Source: Endozoicomonadaceae bacterium (GTDB taxonomy: Bacteria; Pseudomonadota; Gammaproteobacteria; Pseudomonadales; Endozoicomonadaceae). From it: a stretch of 24,504 nucleotides of DNA. The stretch spans positions 1 through 24,504 of the forward strand of contig JAAOIJ010000097.1 of assembly GCA_015163815.1 (NCBI GenBank), in the 5' to 3' direction. This document shows positions 1-7,753 of this stretch, in pieces (the stretch's first letter is position 1; every line of letters starts with the position of its first letter). The translations under genes and the position numbers were made by a program. Below the pieces are notes generated by a model, which was not told the DNA's origin, did no database searches, and was given only the letters and a program-made list of their open reading frames with translations.

Positions 1-726
1 TGGGAAGCCTTTTAAACCATCTATACAAGCTATTAAAATATCTTTTAAACCACGATTTTGCATTTCAGTCATGACATTTAACCAAAATTTCGCACCTTCG
101 TTTTCTGATACCCACATACCTAATAGCTCTTTCTTTCCTTTCATATTAACCCCTAAAGTTAGGTAAATAGATTGATTAATAATTTGGTTATATTTTTTAA
201 TTTTAACAACAATACAGTCAAAATAAACAATCGCATAAGTGTGATCTAATGCTCTGTTTTGCCATGCAATAATGTCTTCTTGAATGCTTTCTGTTACTCG
301 GGATATTAGGTTATGAAATATGTCCACATGATACATTTCTTTCAGTGTATCCTGGATATCGCGAGTGGTCATACCCTTAGCATATAAGGTCAGAATCATA
401 CCATCAAAACCATCGATACGTCTTTGATGTTTTTTGATAATTTGTGGTTCAAAAGTACTCTCTCTATCTCGAGGTGTTTTGAGAAGTAGTTCAGCATGAT
501 CACTTTTTACAGTTTTTTGGCTGTATCCATTACGAGTATTATTTTTATTTCCTGTGTTTACAGCTTGATTATTGGTCTCAAGATGTACTTTTAATTCAGT
601 ATTTAAAGCATTTTGTAATGCACTTTGAATCAATTTCTGAAGCAGGCTATTTGGTCCAAAAATATCTTCTTTAGTTTTACAGTTTTTAACTAATTCATCA
701 ATTAAAGTTTGGCTTACTGTGTTCAC
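1..726 (-). CDS. IS256 (mutator)-type transposase, partial at its C-terminus
   Basis: This is a DDE transposase of the IS256/MULE type. The frame stays open for 242 codons from a GTG at 726 to the window edge. The GTG is preceded by GAAGGA at about 8 nt, a good ribosome binding site. The N-terminal half carries the usual basic stretches (RNGYSQKTVKSDH, KTPRDRESTFEPQIIKKHQ). The first catalytic Asp is in YAIVYFDCIVVKIK at about residue 172, and the second in IACIDGLKGFP near residue 237. The latter is the hallmark IS256 signature (usually VDGLKGFP). The catalytic Glu and the C-terminus fall beyond the window. IS256 transposases are about 400 residues long, so roughly 60% is present. No frameshift or stop occurs in the visible part, so the element may be active. 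Confidence 0.93.
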   Translation of the reverse strand, partial: MNTVSQTLIDELVKNCKTKEDIFGPNSLLQKLIQSALQNALNTELKVHLETNNQAVNTGNKNNTRNGYSQKTVKSDHAELLLKTPRDRESTFEPQIIKKHQRRIDGFDGMILTLYAKGMTTRDIQDTLKEMYHVDIFHNLISRVTESIQEDIIAWQNRALDHTYAIVYFDCIVVKIKKYNQIINQSIYLTLGVNMKGKKELLGMWVSENEGAKFWLNVMTEMQNRGLKDILIACIDGLKGFP

Positions 727-809
727 TGTTTTTTCCTTCTTATGTACTTAGCAAAAAAATGACACACTAAGTGTTAAAAACAATTACACCAAATATGTGA
801 CAGACTTCA
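1..809 (-). mobile_element. IS256-family insertion sequence, truncated by the window edge
   Basis: The element comprises the transposase gene (1-726) plus about 80 bp of 5' non-coding DNA. Read on the minus strand, the outer end is probably near 809: the stretch at 791-809 (AAATATGTGACAGACTTCA on the plus strand) recurs with one mismatch at 10418-10436, as expected for a terminal repeat shared by copies of one IS. The other end lies outside the window, so the inverted repeat and target duplication cannot be tested here. Confidence 0.7.
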
Positions 810-1199
810 ATAAGATTTTATTCAAAATACTGAACAATATCTTGATGGCTTTAATTGTAAACGACTCATGCTAACTGATAGTCATCAACATCCGACTGAC
901 TTTGAAAACACTGAAAGCACATTCCCTGATTAAAAAATGGCACATGACTTAACGATAAAAATAAAAAAAGCTGATTATGTTCTAGAAGAAAAAGAAGATG
1001 ATTTTAAATGAATGTGAGAATAATATAAAGAGTTAAGAATGTAAGCTGTTATTTCAAAACAAGCTAATACGAAAAAATTGAGTGATTTCGAGTCGACTAA
1101 ATAGAGATAAACGATTACATTTAATCATGACACAAGCGTTTTATCAGCATGAAGCCTTATCTCATTCATTGAAAATAACATGCTATTTTTATACACTTT
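810..1199. other. Non-coding gap between the IS256 end and MITE copy A
   Basis: No convincing gene. There are only short open stretches, for example 24 codons from the ATG near 937 that end in a run of acidic and basic residues (MAHDLTIKIKK...), and a plus-strand frame of about 42 codons up to the MITE. These may be debris of genes broken by insertions, but nothing is recognisable. Confidence 0.4.
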
Positions 1200-1336
1200 G
1201 AGACCTTTGCAATAAGCACTTCAATGAATAATTTATGTGTTTTTTTATTCAAACAATACATAAATTACTTCATTTTTTAAACTATTTTAATAAAAAAGAT
1301 CATATCAGGTCTTTGCTGTCTTATTGCAAAGGTCTC
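1200..1336 (+). mobile_element. MITE-like element, copy A (137 bp)
   Basis: The element has perfect 17-bp terminal inverted repeats, GAGACCTTTGCAATAAG at the left and its reverse complement at the right. ACTTT flanks both sides (1195-1199 and 1337-1341), a 5-bp target duplication. It has no coding capacity and is very AT-rich, with an internal inverted repeat (AATTTATGT / ACATAAATT). A second copy in the opposite orientation lies at 22996-23134, about 90% identical by eye. Terminal repeats, target duplication and multiple non-coding copies together define a miniature inverted-repeat element mobilised by a transposase elsewhere. The parent IS family cannot be assigned from the window. Confidence 0.85.
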
Positions 1337-1694
1337 ACTTTATGCTTCTTGAAAAGAGAATTGATATGTACATACTCATGGATTAGTTCATCAATACCTG
1401 CCAAAACAACAGAGGATATGAGGATCTAAAATTGTGATATTTTAGCGACTCAAACAGAATTCAATAACAGGCTTTTAAAATCGTTACAACATTGAACACT
1501 TTCCAAAGTGATGCGATAGGAATAGAAAAATTTTTCAGTATTGCGAGAGAAAAGACAACTTAATAGGCAGTAGCCTAAAATAAAATACTCATGTGAGATG
1601 CGATATGACTGTATCAGTACCCATTTCTCAACGGGTACTGATGTTCTATTGCTTTCAGTACTTCTCTCTCTTGCATGGCTCGAACACTTGCATT
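1337..1694. other. Gap between MITE copy A and the duplicated-protein gene
   Basis: No supported gene. On the minus strand a frame open from 1425 to 1125 becomes continuous (52 codons plus stop) only if the MITE and one ACTTT copy are removed, so a small gene or relic may have been hit there. Two inverted repeats are visible: a 7-bp stem at 1426-1445 and a 10-bp stem at 1613-1642, the latter listed separately. Confidence 0.4.
1613..1642 (-). terminator. Perfect 10-bp inverted repeat downstream of the duplicated-protein gene
   Basis: ATCAGTACCC at 1613-1622 and GGGTACTGAT at 1633-1642 form a perfect 10-bp stem with a 10-nt loop. It starts about 50 nt after the minus-strand stop codon at 1695. 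The position suits a transcription terminator or RNA 3'-end stabiliser for the 884-codon gene. No T-run follows on either strand, so it is not a classical intrinsic terminator. Confidence 0.35.
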
Positions 1695-4349
1695 TCAATC
1701 TGGGTATGCTATGAGATCTTCATAACTCATATTCACATCAGTATCATAATTTAATATGTTCTGCGGAGTCAAACAATGCTGTCCCACAACATAAGGCTGG
1801 TTTCTATTAAACCCTAATGAAATTAATGACTTAAGAACACTTTGTTTTAAGTCAACTGGCATATTAGGCGCTAATAACCAGCAAGCAATAATCGGCAGGC
1901 TGGCAGCATTGCTATCACATATCTGAGCCTGTGCACACAAAGTATTTTCCATTATCAAGATTTTTACATATTGATCAAACCGCTTATAATAGTCAACTTT
2001 ATTCACGTTCCAATTGACAGGCGGGATATATAGCAATTCATGTATTAGTTTAAATAAAATCAATCTCTTATCAAATATTGAAAGCATTGCATTTTTTATT
2101 AACTGCTTATATCGTTCCAAGTGATTCAATTCAATGGCTATACCTAATAAACGAACATTACTTAACTTCATAGAATACAAGGCTTGACAATGTTGACTAT
2201 TTTCATCTTTAAACCTCTCAATTGTTACGCCTGGCATAGCATGCTGCCAATATTTTTGTTTTTCTTGACGCAGCAGTACACTCTTGCTAATGACGTCAAT
2301 CGACCCTAACTGTGTAAAACAGGCTGATATAAAATTCAATTTGTCAGCACAATCTGAGGTCGCGGTGAAAAAACATGTTTTCAATGCATCTAGGGTGATA
2401 AAATCTGTATAATCCAGCTGCAATGCTAGATTATATTTTATTTTTGCTTGATTGATTAAAAGATAGTTCAGTGTATAAAACTGCTTACGAAAGCAATCTT
2501 TGATTATTTCTTTCAAATCATTTTTTATAAACTCACAACCCCATAAAGCAAATCCACAATCAATAAAAGCGCCTATAAAAATCTGCAATTCATCACGATT
2601 TTGAGACCAATATTCTACTGCACAAGGCGCTGCGGTGCTTAATATTGTCTTAAAAAAGACGATAAAGTCATTTTTATTCTGTTCAAATAGACTTTTTAAT
2701 AAGCTTTCAAAACACGCTACATTGACATATCGAAAAGAAACGCACTGCTCATCATAAAAGCATGGTAAAAACATGCAACTCTCAAGACTATTTTGACAAC
2801 TTTTGATAAAGTTTGCGTCTTTAAAGCAATGTGCATTTTTTGCTTTCTGAAGCATATCATTAAACATAGGAATATTTTTAGCATTAGCAGAATGCTTCAA
2901 AATATTAATTAAACAGAATATGAATTGACTTGTTTTGCATTCGAAAGACAGAGCCTGAACCCATTCAGGGTTATTATAGTGTATTTTTTGAGAGACGTGC
3001 TTCAACATATTATAATCAATCTCAGAATAGATATAACATAATATCTGTTGTGATGTCAGACTATGCTCTTGAAAAACGAAAGGTATGTCCAAGTTGAAAC
3101 CTGCTTGAAGCAAATAGCCAATACAAATATTTTTTTTATTAAAATCAGGCGTCAATAAGAATCTGGCAATCACTGGAATGTTGTGATTGTTCGCTATTTC
3201 CATATTTTCAACAGGATCTTTATCCATCAAAATTTTGATATATTTACAAAAAGCGTTACCATTAAGCTGACTTACAGCGATATCATCTAGAGTAGACCCC
3301 CTTGCTGGCTTTAAAAATGTATTGATTAGCTGAATGAAGATTTCTTCTCGATCTAATTGTTCATATGACTCTGTATTCTCAATTAACAATTTGTAGAGTT
3401 TAAAGTGCTCCATGTCAATGGCATAATATAATAACGCCATGGCATCACATCCTTTTAAAATTTGACCAACAAAAGGACTATCTTGCAAACGATTTTCATC
3501 TATTTGATCTATTTTTTTTACATAGTCAAGAAGACTAACCGTCACTTCTCTTGTTTGTTGCTTTGTTATTGAAAGCAAATGCTTATGTATTGGATATAAA
3601 TGGGCTAAATCAAGAAAGTGGCTTGATATAAATCTCAATTTTTTCCTGGCCCCTTGATCTGGGTTCAAAAAATATTCTTTAATCTGATTTATGTCGAGTA
3701 TCAGATTAGTAATCTCTAACGGATCGAATGCAGCGTTTGTTTTGATTTGCTTCATGAATAAATCGTTCATCATATGACAATCATTATAAAAATAATAACA
3801 CATGATGTGTTTCACAGCAGTTATAAATATTGGACCATGTAACTGATAGCCATATTTAATCAATATGGCTATCACATCACTCAAAAAATCTATACTTTGA
3901 TTGGTATATTGATCTATTTTTAAAGAACAATTGCGTAATATATTCTGGAAGAAGCTGAAAAATATGTCTTTGGAGCTTTGGTCATAAAGTACTAGTACTG
4001 ATACTAAAAACTGATTGAAACACGCGACATCCATCTCGCCTAAAAGAATATAAAAATCTCGATTTTTTTCCGGTAATCCCTCTATATCAAAATAAAGCTC
4101 AGTGCTCAAAGAGCGAACACGCTCTTTATCTTGACAACACATTGAATCATATGCTTTTTTTAAAAATAGATAATAGGTGTTTATAGCTTGATCATCAGCA
4201 GCCTCCAGCATTGAATGGAGTAAATCAGACGCTACTTCAATTGTATCTTGGTCAAATTTCGCTTCAACGAAAGGAATTGCTATATTATTTAAACATAACA
4301 AGCATAATATTATTTTGAATAAAAAAAAATTTTGTTTTTTTAGGGTCAT
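1695..4349 (-). CDS. Large secreted protein of unknown function with two-fold internal duplication
   Basis: The family is not recognised. The product is 884 residues. Residues 1-30 look like a Sec signal peptide: MTLKKQ, a hydrophobic core (FFLFKIILCLLCL), then IAIPFVEA before KF, a plausible signal peptidase I site. The remainder is soluble, rich in helix and cysteine, and splits into two related halves. Residues about 107-440 align with 543-868. Matched blocks include DVACF/NVACF, LRFISSHF/LNFISACF, CKYIKILMDKD/DQYVKILIMEN, IPVIARFLLTPD/LPIIACWLLAPN and EHSLTSQQILCY/QHCLTPQNILNY. The blocks around LLYYAIDMEHFKLYKLLI resemble helical solenoid (ankyrin-like) packing, but no canonical ankyrin consensus is seen. 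The ATG at 4349 has a weak GAAAAGAG site about 10 nt upstream and a promoter-like pair at 4443-4471. An exported, host-interacting protein is inferred from context only. Confidence 0.85.
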   Translation of the reverse strand: MTLKKQNFFLFKIILCLLCLNNIAIPFVEAKFDQDTIEVASDLLHSMLEAADDQAINTYYLFLKKAYDSMCCQDKERVRSLSTELYFDIEGLPEKNRDFYILLGEMDVACFNQFLVSVLVLYDQSSKDIFFSFFQNILRNCSLKIDQYTNQSIDFLSDVIAILIKYGYQLHGPIFITAVKHIMCYYFYNDCHMMNDLFMKQIKTNAAFDPLEITNLILDINQIKEYFLNPDQGARKKLRFISSHFLDLAHLYPIHKHLLSITKQQTREVTVSLLDYVKKIDQIDENRLQDSPFVGQILKGCDAMALLYYAIDMEHFKLYKLLIENTESYEQLDREEIFIQLINTFLKPARGSTLDDIAVSQLNGNAFCKYIKILMDKDPVENMEIANNHNIPVIARFLLTPDFNKKNICIGYLLQAGFNLDIPFVFQEHSLTSQQILCYIYSEIDYNMLKHVSQKIHYNNPEWVQALSFECKTSQFIFCLINILKHSANAKNIPMFNDMLQKAKNAHCFKDANFIKSCQNSLESCMFLPCFYDEQCVSFRYVNVACFESLLKSLFEQNKNDFIVFFKTILSTAAPCAVEYWSQNRDELQIFIGAFIDCGFALWGCEFIKNDLKEIIKDCFRKQFYTLNYLLINQAKIKYNLALQLDYTDFITLDALKTCFFTATSDCADKLNFISACFTQLGSIDVISKSVLLRQEKQKYWQHAMPGVTIERFKDENSQHCQALYSMKLSNVRLLGIAIELNHLERYKQLIKNAMLSIFDKRLILFKLIHELLYIPPVNWNVNKVDYYKRFDQYVKILIMENTLCAQAQICDSNAASLPIIACWLLAPNMPVDLKQSVLKSLISLGFNRNQPYVVGQHCLTPQNILNYDTDVNMSYEDLIAYPD

Positions 4350-4442
4350 AAAGATAATACTCTTTTCATATTTTTTGGGTTATTAAAATAATCGAAATAT
4401 TGACTTTAACAATAAACGAATACATCATCAAAATGACTTACT

Positions 4443-4471
4443 AGTATATACAATCAAACATAATTGTACAA
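4443..4471 (-). promoter_or_regulatory. Candidate sigma70 promoter for the duplicated secreted protein gene
   Basis: On the minus strand, TTGTAC (4471-4466) and TATACT (4448-4443) are separated by exactly 17 nt, about 95 nt upstream of the ATG at 4349. The -10 matches 5/6 and the -35 only 3/6. In such AT-rich DNA chance matches are common. Confidence 0.35.
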
Positions 4472-4575
4472 AAAATTATATCAAAAAAATACTTTAATTC
4501 TCAAAAAATCATTGAGTATGATCTGGCTTATTTGCACACAAAAAAACAGGATGATCGTATTCTTCATCACATTCA

Positions 4576-4618
4576 TTGATAGAGAATTCTATCAAGACAT
4601 GCTTTCAAACGAAAGCAT
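4576..4618. repeat. Two tandem hairpins, each with an 8-bp stem and 4-nt loop
   Basis: TTGATAGA-GAAT-TCTATCAA (4576-4595) and ATGCTTTC-AAAC-GAAAGCAT (4599-4618) are two perfect inverted repeats of 20 bp set 3 nt apart. They lie in the 496-bp divergent gap (4350-4845), upstream of the purE promoter and of the minus-strand secreted-protein promoter. Neither is followed by a T-run, so they could be protein-binding sites, structured DNA or relics. The rest of the gap holds only the two promoters listed and a weaker 5-bp stem near 4629-4643. Confidence 0.5.
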
Positions 4619-4669
4619 CAAAATTAGTTGATTGACTATCAATAGGCTTCATATTTAATGAATTAATCC

Positions 4670-4698
4670 TTGCAAAATCAATCACAAATTTCTATAAT
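4670..4698 (+). promoter_or_regulatory. Sigma70-type promoter of the purE-tsaC-hemF-aroE-gdpD operon
   Basis: TTGCAA (4670-4675) and a perfect TATAAT (4693-4698) are 17 nt apart. Initiation would fall near 4705, giving a leader of about 140 nt before the purE GTG at 4846. No PurR-type operator was recognised in the leader. Confidence 0.6.
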
Positions 4699-4845
4699 TT
4701 TCACAAATCAACAAAACACAAATGATTCGATAATCGCATCGTGATAAAAATCATACTGAATAACATGAGCTTTATAACTGACGCAGCATGAAAAAAACAA
4801 TGCCCGATCATAATCATTAATTCATATTACCTGGATAAAAATATA

Positions 4846-5349
4846 GTGAAAAAACAATTTGTTGCAATATTAATGGGATCTGATGCTGATTTTCCAAAAA
4901 TTGAACCAGCACTCAGCATTTTAAAAAAATTTAATATTCATTTTGAAGTTCGCATTCATTCTGCACATCGAACACCTGAAATAACACGAACCTATGTTCA
5001 AGATGCTGAAAAACGTGATTGTGCTGCCTTTATCTGCTGTGCTGGAATGGCAGCTCATTTAGCCGGTGCTGTTGCAGCGCAAACGATTCGACCGGTTATT
5101 GGCGTTCCCATCAATGCAAGTCCATTACAAGGAATGGATGCTTTATTGTCAACAGTACAAATGCCTAGTGGCATTCCAGTTGCTACAACAGCCATTGACT
5201 CCGCTGGTGCAAAAAACGCAGCTTATCTTGCTATTCAAATTATGGGTGTTGCCAATGAATCATTACATCATCAACTGAAACAAGAACGCGCAGAACAAGC
5301 GGAAATTGTTTTGAAAAAAAATCATGACTTACAAAGCAAATTAGCTTAA
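4846..5349 (+). CDS. purE: N5-carboxyaminoimidazole ribonucleotide mutase, PurE class I
   Basis: PurE catalyses the rearrangement of N5-CAIR to CAIR in de novo purine synthesis, in the cytosol. The 167-residue product has the family's normal length. It has the N-terminal GSDADFP loop (residues 11-17) and the HSAHRTPE motif (38-45) with the catalytic His41. It also has the AGMAAHLAG stretch (66-74), VIGVP (84-88) and GMDALLSTVQMPSGIPVAT (96-114), which build the substrate pocket. The start is a GTG with only a weak upstream GGAT. The frame cannot extend usefully upstream, and the alignment to family N-termini supports it. It heads a five-gene plus-strand run. purK, its usual partner, does not follow and must be elsewhere or absent. 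Confidence 0.95.
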   Translation: MKKQFVAILMGSDADFPKIEPALSILKKFNIHFEVRIHSAHRTPEITRTYVQDAEKRDCAAFICCAGMAAHLAGAVAAQTIRPVIGVPINASPLQGMDALLSTVQMPSGIPVATTAIDSAGAKNAAYLAIQIMGVANESLHHQLKQERAEQAEIVLKKNHDLQSKLA

Positions 5350-5369
5350 TACCTGATTGATTAAACAAA

Positions 5370-5936
5370 ATGCTTCAAAATAACGAATACGATCAAGCGG
5401 CTCAAACTATTAAAATGGGCAGCTTGATAGCTTATCCTACTGAAACACTATGGGGTATAGGTTGCGACCCTTGGAACGAACACGCGGTTAATCGCTTAGC
5501 CTTACTTAAAAAAAGGCCACATCATAAAGGATTTATTTTAATTGCTTCAGCACTTTCACAAATTCAAGCATTATTAGCCCCTTTAAACTCTGAATGCATT
5601 CAAAGATTACAATCTTCTTATGACAACAAACCTACAACTTGGCTTTTGCCTGATACGACTGAATGGGTTCCAAGGTGGGTAAAAAAAGAGCATTCAACTG
5701 TAGCCATTCGCATCAGCCCGCACTCTATTGTAAAATATCTTTGCCAAACTTTAAATCAACCTATTATCTCTACTTCTGCAAATTATCATGGACAACCGCC
5801 TTTGAATCATCCATCCGAGATTGCCCAGACATTTGATAAAAATATTGATTATATTATCAATCAATACAACCCATTAGAAGAAACTAAACAACCTTCTTTG
5901 ATGATAGATTTGCTTACCTTGCAGCAAATACGTTAA
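5370..5936 (+). CDS. tsaC: L-threonylcarbamoyladenylate synthase (YrdC/Sua5 family)
   Basis: TsaC makes threonylcarbamoyl-AMP from threonine, bicarbonate and ATP, the first step of the universal t6A37 modification of ANN-decoding tRNAs. The protein is 188 residues, close to E. coli TsaC (190), and is the short YrdC-only form without a Sua5 C-terminal domain. The signature motifs are present in order: IAYPTETLWGIGCDP (residues 21-35), the basic LLKKRP motif (45-50), KGFILIA, a TTWLLP strand, VAIRIS and the nucleotide-binding PIISTSAN stretch. It starts 20 nt after purE with no strong Shine-Dalgarno, suggesting co-transcription. The pairing of yrdC-type genes with hemF and aroE is common in gammaproteobacteria. 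Confidence 0.94.
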   Translation: MLQNNEYDQAAQTIKMGSLIAYPTETLWGIGCDPWNEHAVNRLALLKKRPHHKGFILIASALSQIQALLAPLNSECIQRLQSSYDNKPTTWLLPDTTEWVPRWVKKEHSTVAIRISPHSIVKYLCQTLNQPIISTSANYHGQPPLNHPSEIAQTFDKNIDYIINQYNPLEETKQPSLMIDLLTLQQIR

Positions 5937-5978
5937 ACTCTTCTTTATATAATAGAAGCAACATCAGTCAAAGCGCTC

Positions 5979-6926
5979 ATGATATCAAATACGATCCAAA
6001 CCGTCCGCCATGCTTTCCAAGCATTACAACAACGCATTTGTTCTCATTTAGAAGCAGAAGAGAAAAAAAAAACCTTTCAACAGCAAAAATGGTCGTATCC
6101 AACAGGTGGTGGTGGAGACTCACGAATTCTATCATTTGGCGCATTAATTGAAAAAGCAGGTGTGAATTTTTCACATATTGAAGGACCTTCTTTACCGCCA
6201 GCTGCCACACTAAAACGTCCTGGTTTAACTGACCAGCCTTTTCAAGCATTAGGTGTTTCTGTTGTCGTTCATCCACAAAATCCGTATATTCCAACCTCAC
6301 ATCTCAATATTAGATTAATCAGTGTCCAGCGTGCTGATCAATCAATTGCTTGGTGGTTTGGTGGTGGCTATGATTTAACCCCTTGCTATGGATTTACTGA
6401 AGATTGTCATGATTGGCATATGACAGCCTCTCAAACATGCCAACCTTTTGGCGCTGATGTCTATCAACAATATAAAAAAAATTGTGATCAATATTTTTAT
6501 TTACCACATCGACAAGAAACGCGTGGTATTGGTGGTCTTTTTTTTGATGATGTCAATCAATGGGAATTTGAACGTTGTTTGCAATTTGTAACAGCGATTG
6601 GTAATAGTTATTTATCAAGCTATTTACAGTTAATACAACGCAGAAAAACACATCAATACGGCCCAAATGAAAAACAATTCCAACGTTATCGTCGAGGTCG
6701 ATATGTAGAATTCAATTTACTATATGATCGAGGCACCTTATTTGGTCTACAATCACAAGGTGCCACTGAATCCATTTTAATGTCACTTCCTCCCAGTGTT
6801 GAGTGGCAGTATAACTGGGGGTTACACCCAGGATCAATTGAAGAAAATTTTTCAAAAAAATACCTTAAACCAACTGACTGGCTCAATCCTAAATTTGCCA
6901 GTAACACACAAAGATCAACCTTATAA
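5979..6926 (+). CDS. hemF: Oxygen-dependent coproporphyrinogen III oxidase
   Basis: HemF oxidatively decarboxylates coproporphyrinogen III to protoporphyrinogen IX using O2, late in heme synthesis, and points to aerobic or microaerobic growth. The 315-residue product (about 300 in E. coli) keeps the family blocks: TGGGGDSRIL, KAGVNFSHIEG, VHPQNPYIPTSHLNIR, WWFGGGYDLTPCYGF, RGIGGLFFDD and the C-terminal RRGRYVEFNLLYDRGTLFGL with ATESILMSLPP. No truncation or missing block is visible. It follows tsaC after 42 nt, and its stop shares one base with the aroE start (TAATG), a sign of translational coupling. The ATG at 5979 has no clear Shine-Dalgarno. Confidence 0.97.
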   Translation: MISNTIQTVRHAFQALQQRICSHLEAEEKKKTFQQQKWSYPTGGGGDSRILSFGALIEKAGVNFSHIEGPSLPPAATLKRPGLTDQPFQALGVSVVVHPQNPYIPTSHLNIRLISVQRADQSIAWWFGGGYDLTPCYGFTEDCHDWHMTASQTCQPFGADVYQQYKKNCDQYFYLPHRQETRGIGGLFFDDVNQWEFERCLQFVTAIGNSYLSSYLQLIQRRKTHQYGPNEKQFQRYRRGRYVEFNLLYDRGTLFGLQSQGATESILMSLPPSVEWQYNWGLHPGSIEENFSKKYLKPTDWLNPKFASNTQRSTL

Positions 6927-7753
6927 TGCTTCACTTTGCCGTCATTGGACATCCAATTAATCATAGCTTATCGCCAATAATACATACGCAATTTGCAGAA
7001 CAATATGGTATCTCATTAACCTATGAGACGATTAATACAACACCTAATCACTTTATAAACACAGTTCATCAGTTTTTTAAAACAGGGCAAGGTTTAAATA
7101 TTACAGTCCCTTTTAAACAAGCCGCTTTTCAATTAGCTTCACAATGCTCTGACCGAGCACGCATGGCTCAATCTGCGAATGTTTTATGGAAAAATGAGGC
7201 AGATCAAATTTGCGCTGATAATACAGATGGTTTTGGTTTTATTGAAGACTTAAACTATCAAAATGAACTATATTGCTTAAAAAATGCAGAAATATTAATA
7301 TTAGGTGCAGGTGGTGCTGTTCAAGGTATCTTACCCGATATCCTCAATCAAGTGCCCAAACAAGTGGTCATTGTCAACCGAACGCTTGCAAAAGCAGAAC
7401 GCCTCATAACACAATTTAATCATGATACGCTGAGAGTCAAACAAACACACCAATTACACACGCCTTATGATTTAATTATTCACAGCACGAGTGCAACGTT
7501 ATCTAATCAACTACCTGATATTCCAAAGCAAGCGATTAACCAACAGACCGTCGTGTATGATTTATCATACGGGATGTCAGCTCAATTATTTAAAATGCAC
7601 GCTGAACAATTAGGTGTCAAACAATTCGTGGATGGATTAGGTATGTTGGTTGAACAAGCAGCTGAATCTTTTTTTATTTGGCATCATGTTCGCCCTAAAA
7701 CACGTACTGTTTTATCTCAATTACATAACACAGTAAAAAAGGCTATATCATGA
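6926..7753 (+). CDS. aroE: Shikimate 5-dehydrogenase (NADP-dependent, AroE type)
   Basis: AroE reduces 3-dehydroshikimate to shikimate in chorismate and aromatic amino acid synthesis. The 275-residue protein has the substrate-binding N-terminal domain with GHPINHSLSPIIH, LNITVPFK (catalytic Lys) and ADNTDGFGF (catalytic Asp). It is followed by a Rossmann domain with the dinucleotide loop LGAGGAVQGI and the NRT motif (VNRTLAK) that binds the NADP 2'-phosphate. The C-terminal MLVEQAAESFFIWH helix is typical. The ATG overlaps the hemF stop by one base and no Shine-Dalgarno is obvious, so translation probably depends on hemF. Its own stop overlaps the next gene by four bases. Confidence 0.96.
   Translation: MLHFAVIGHPINHSLSPIIHTQFAEQYGISLTYETINTTPNHFINTVHQFFKTGQGLNITVPFKQAAFQLASQCSDRARMAQSANVLWKNEADQICADNTDGFGFIEDLNYQNELYCLKNAEILILGAGGAVQGILPDILNQVPKQVVIVNRTLAKAERLITQFNHDTLRVKQTHQLHTPYDLIIHSTSATLSNQLPDIPKQAINQQTVVYDLSYGMSAQLFKMHAEQLGVKQFVDGLGMLVEQAAESFFIWHHVRPKTRTVLSQLHNTVKKAIS

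Noticed and set aside
1235..1429. 64-codon plus-strand open frame
   Set aside because: It begins inside MITE copy A and runs out of it; the product is a by-product of the insertion.
1450..1698. 82-codon minus-strand open frame after the secreted-protein gene
   Set aside because: It begins at a TTG overlapping the previous stop, has no ribosome binding site, spans the 10-bp inverted repeat and has no protein-like features.
5977..6300. 107-codon minus-strand frame over hemF
   Set aside because: It lies wholly opposite hemF, which is certain; the same applies to the minus frame at 6686-6964.
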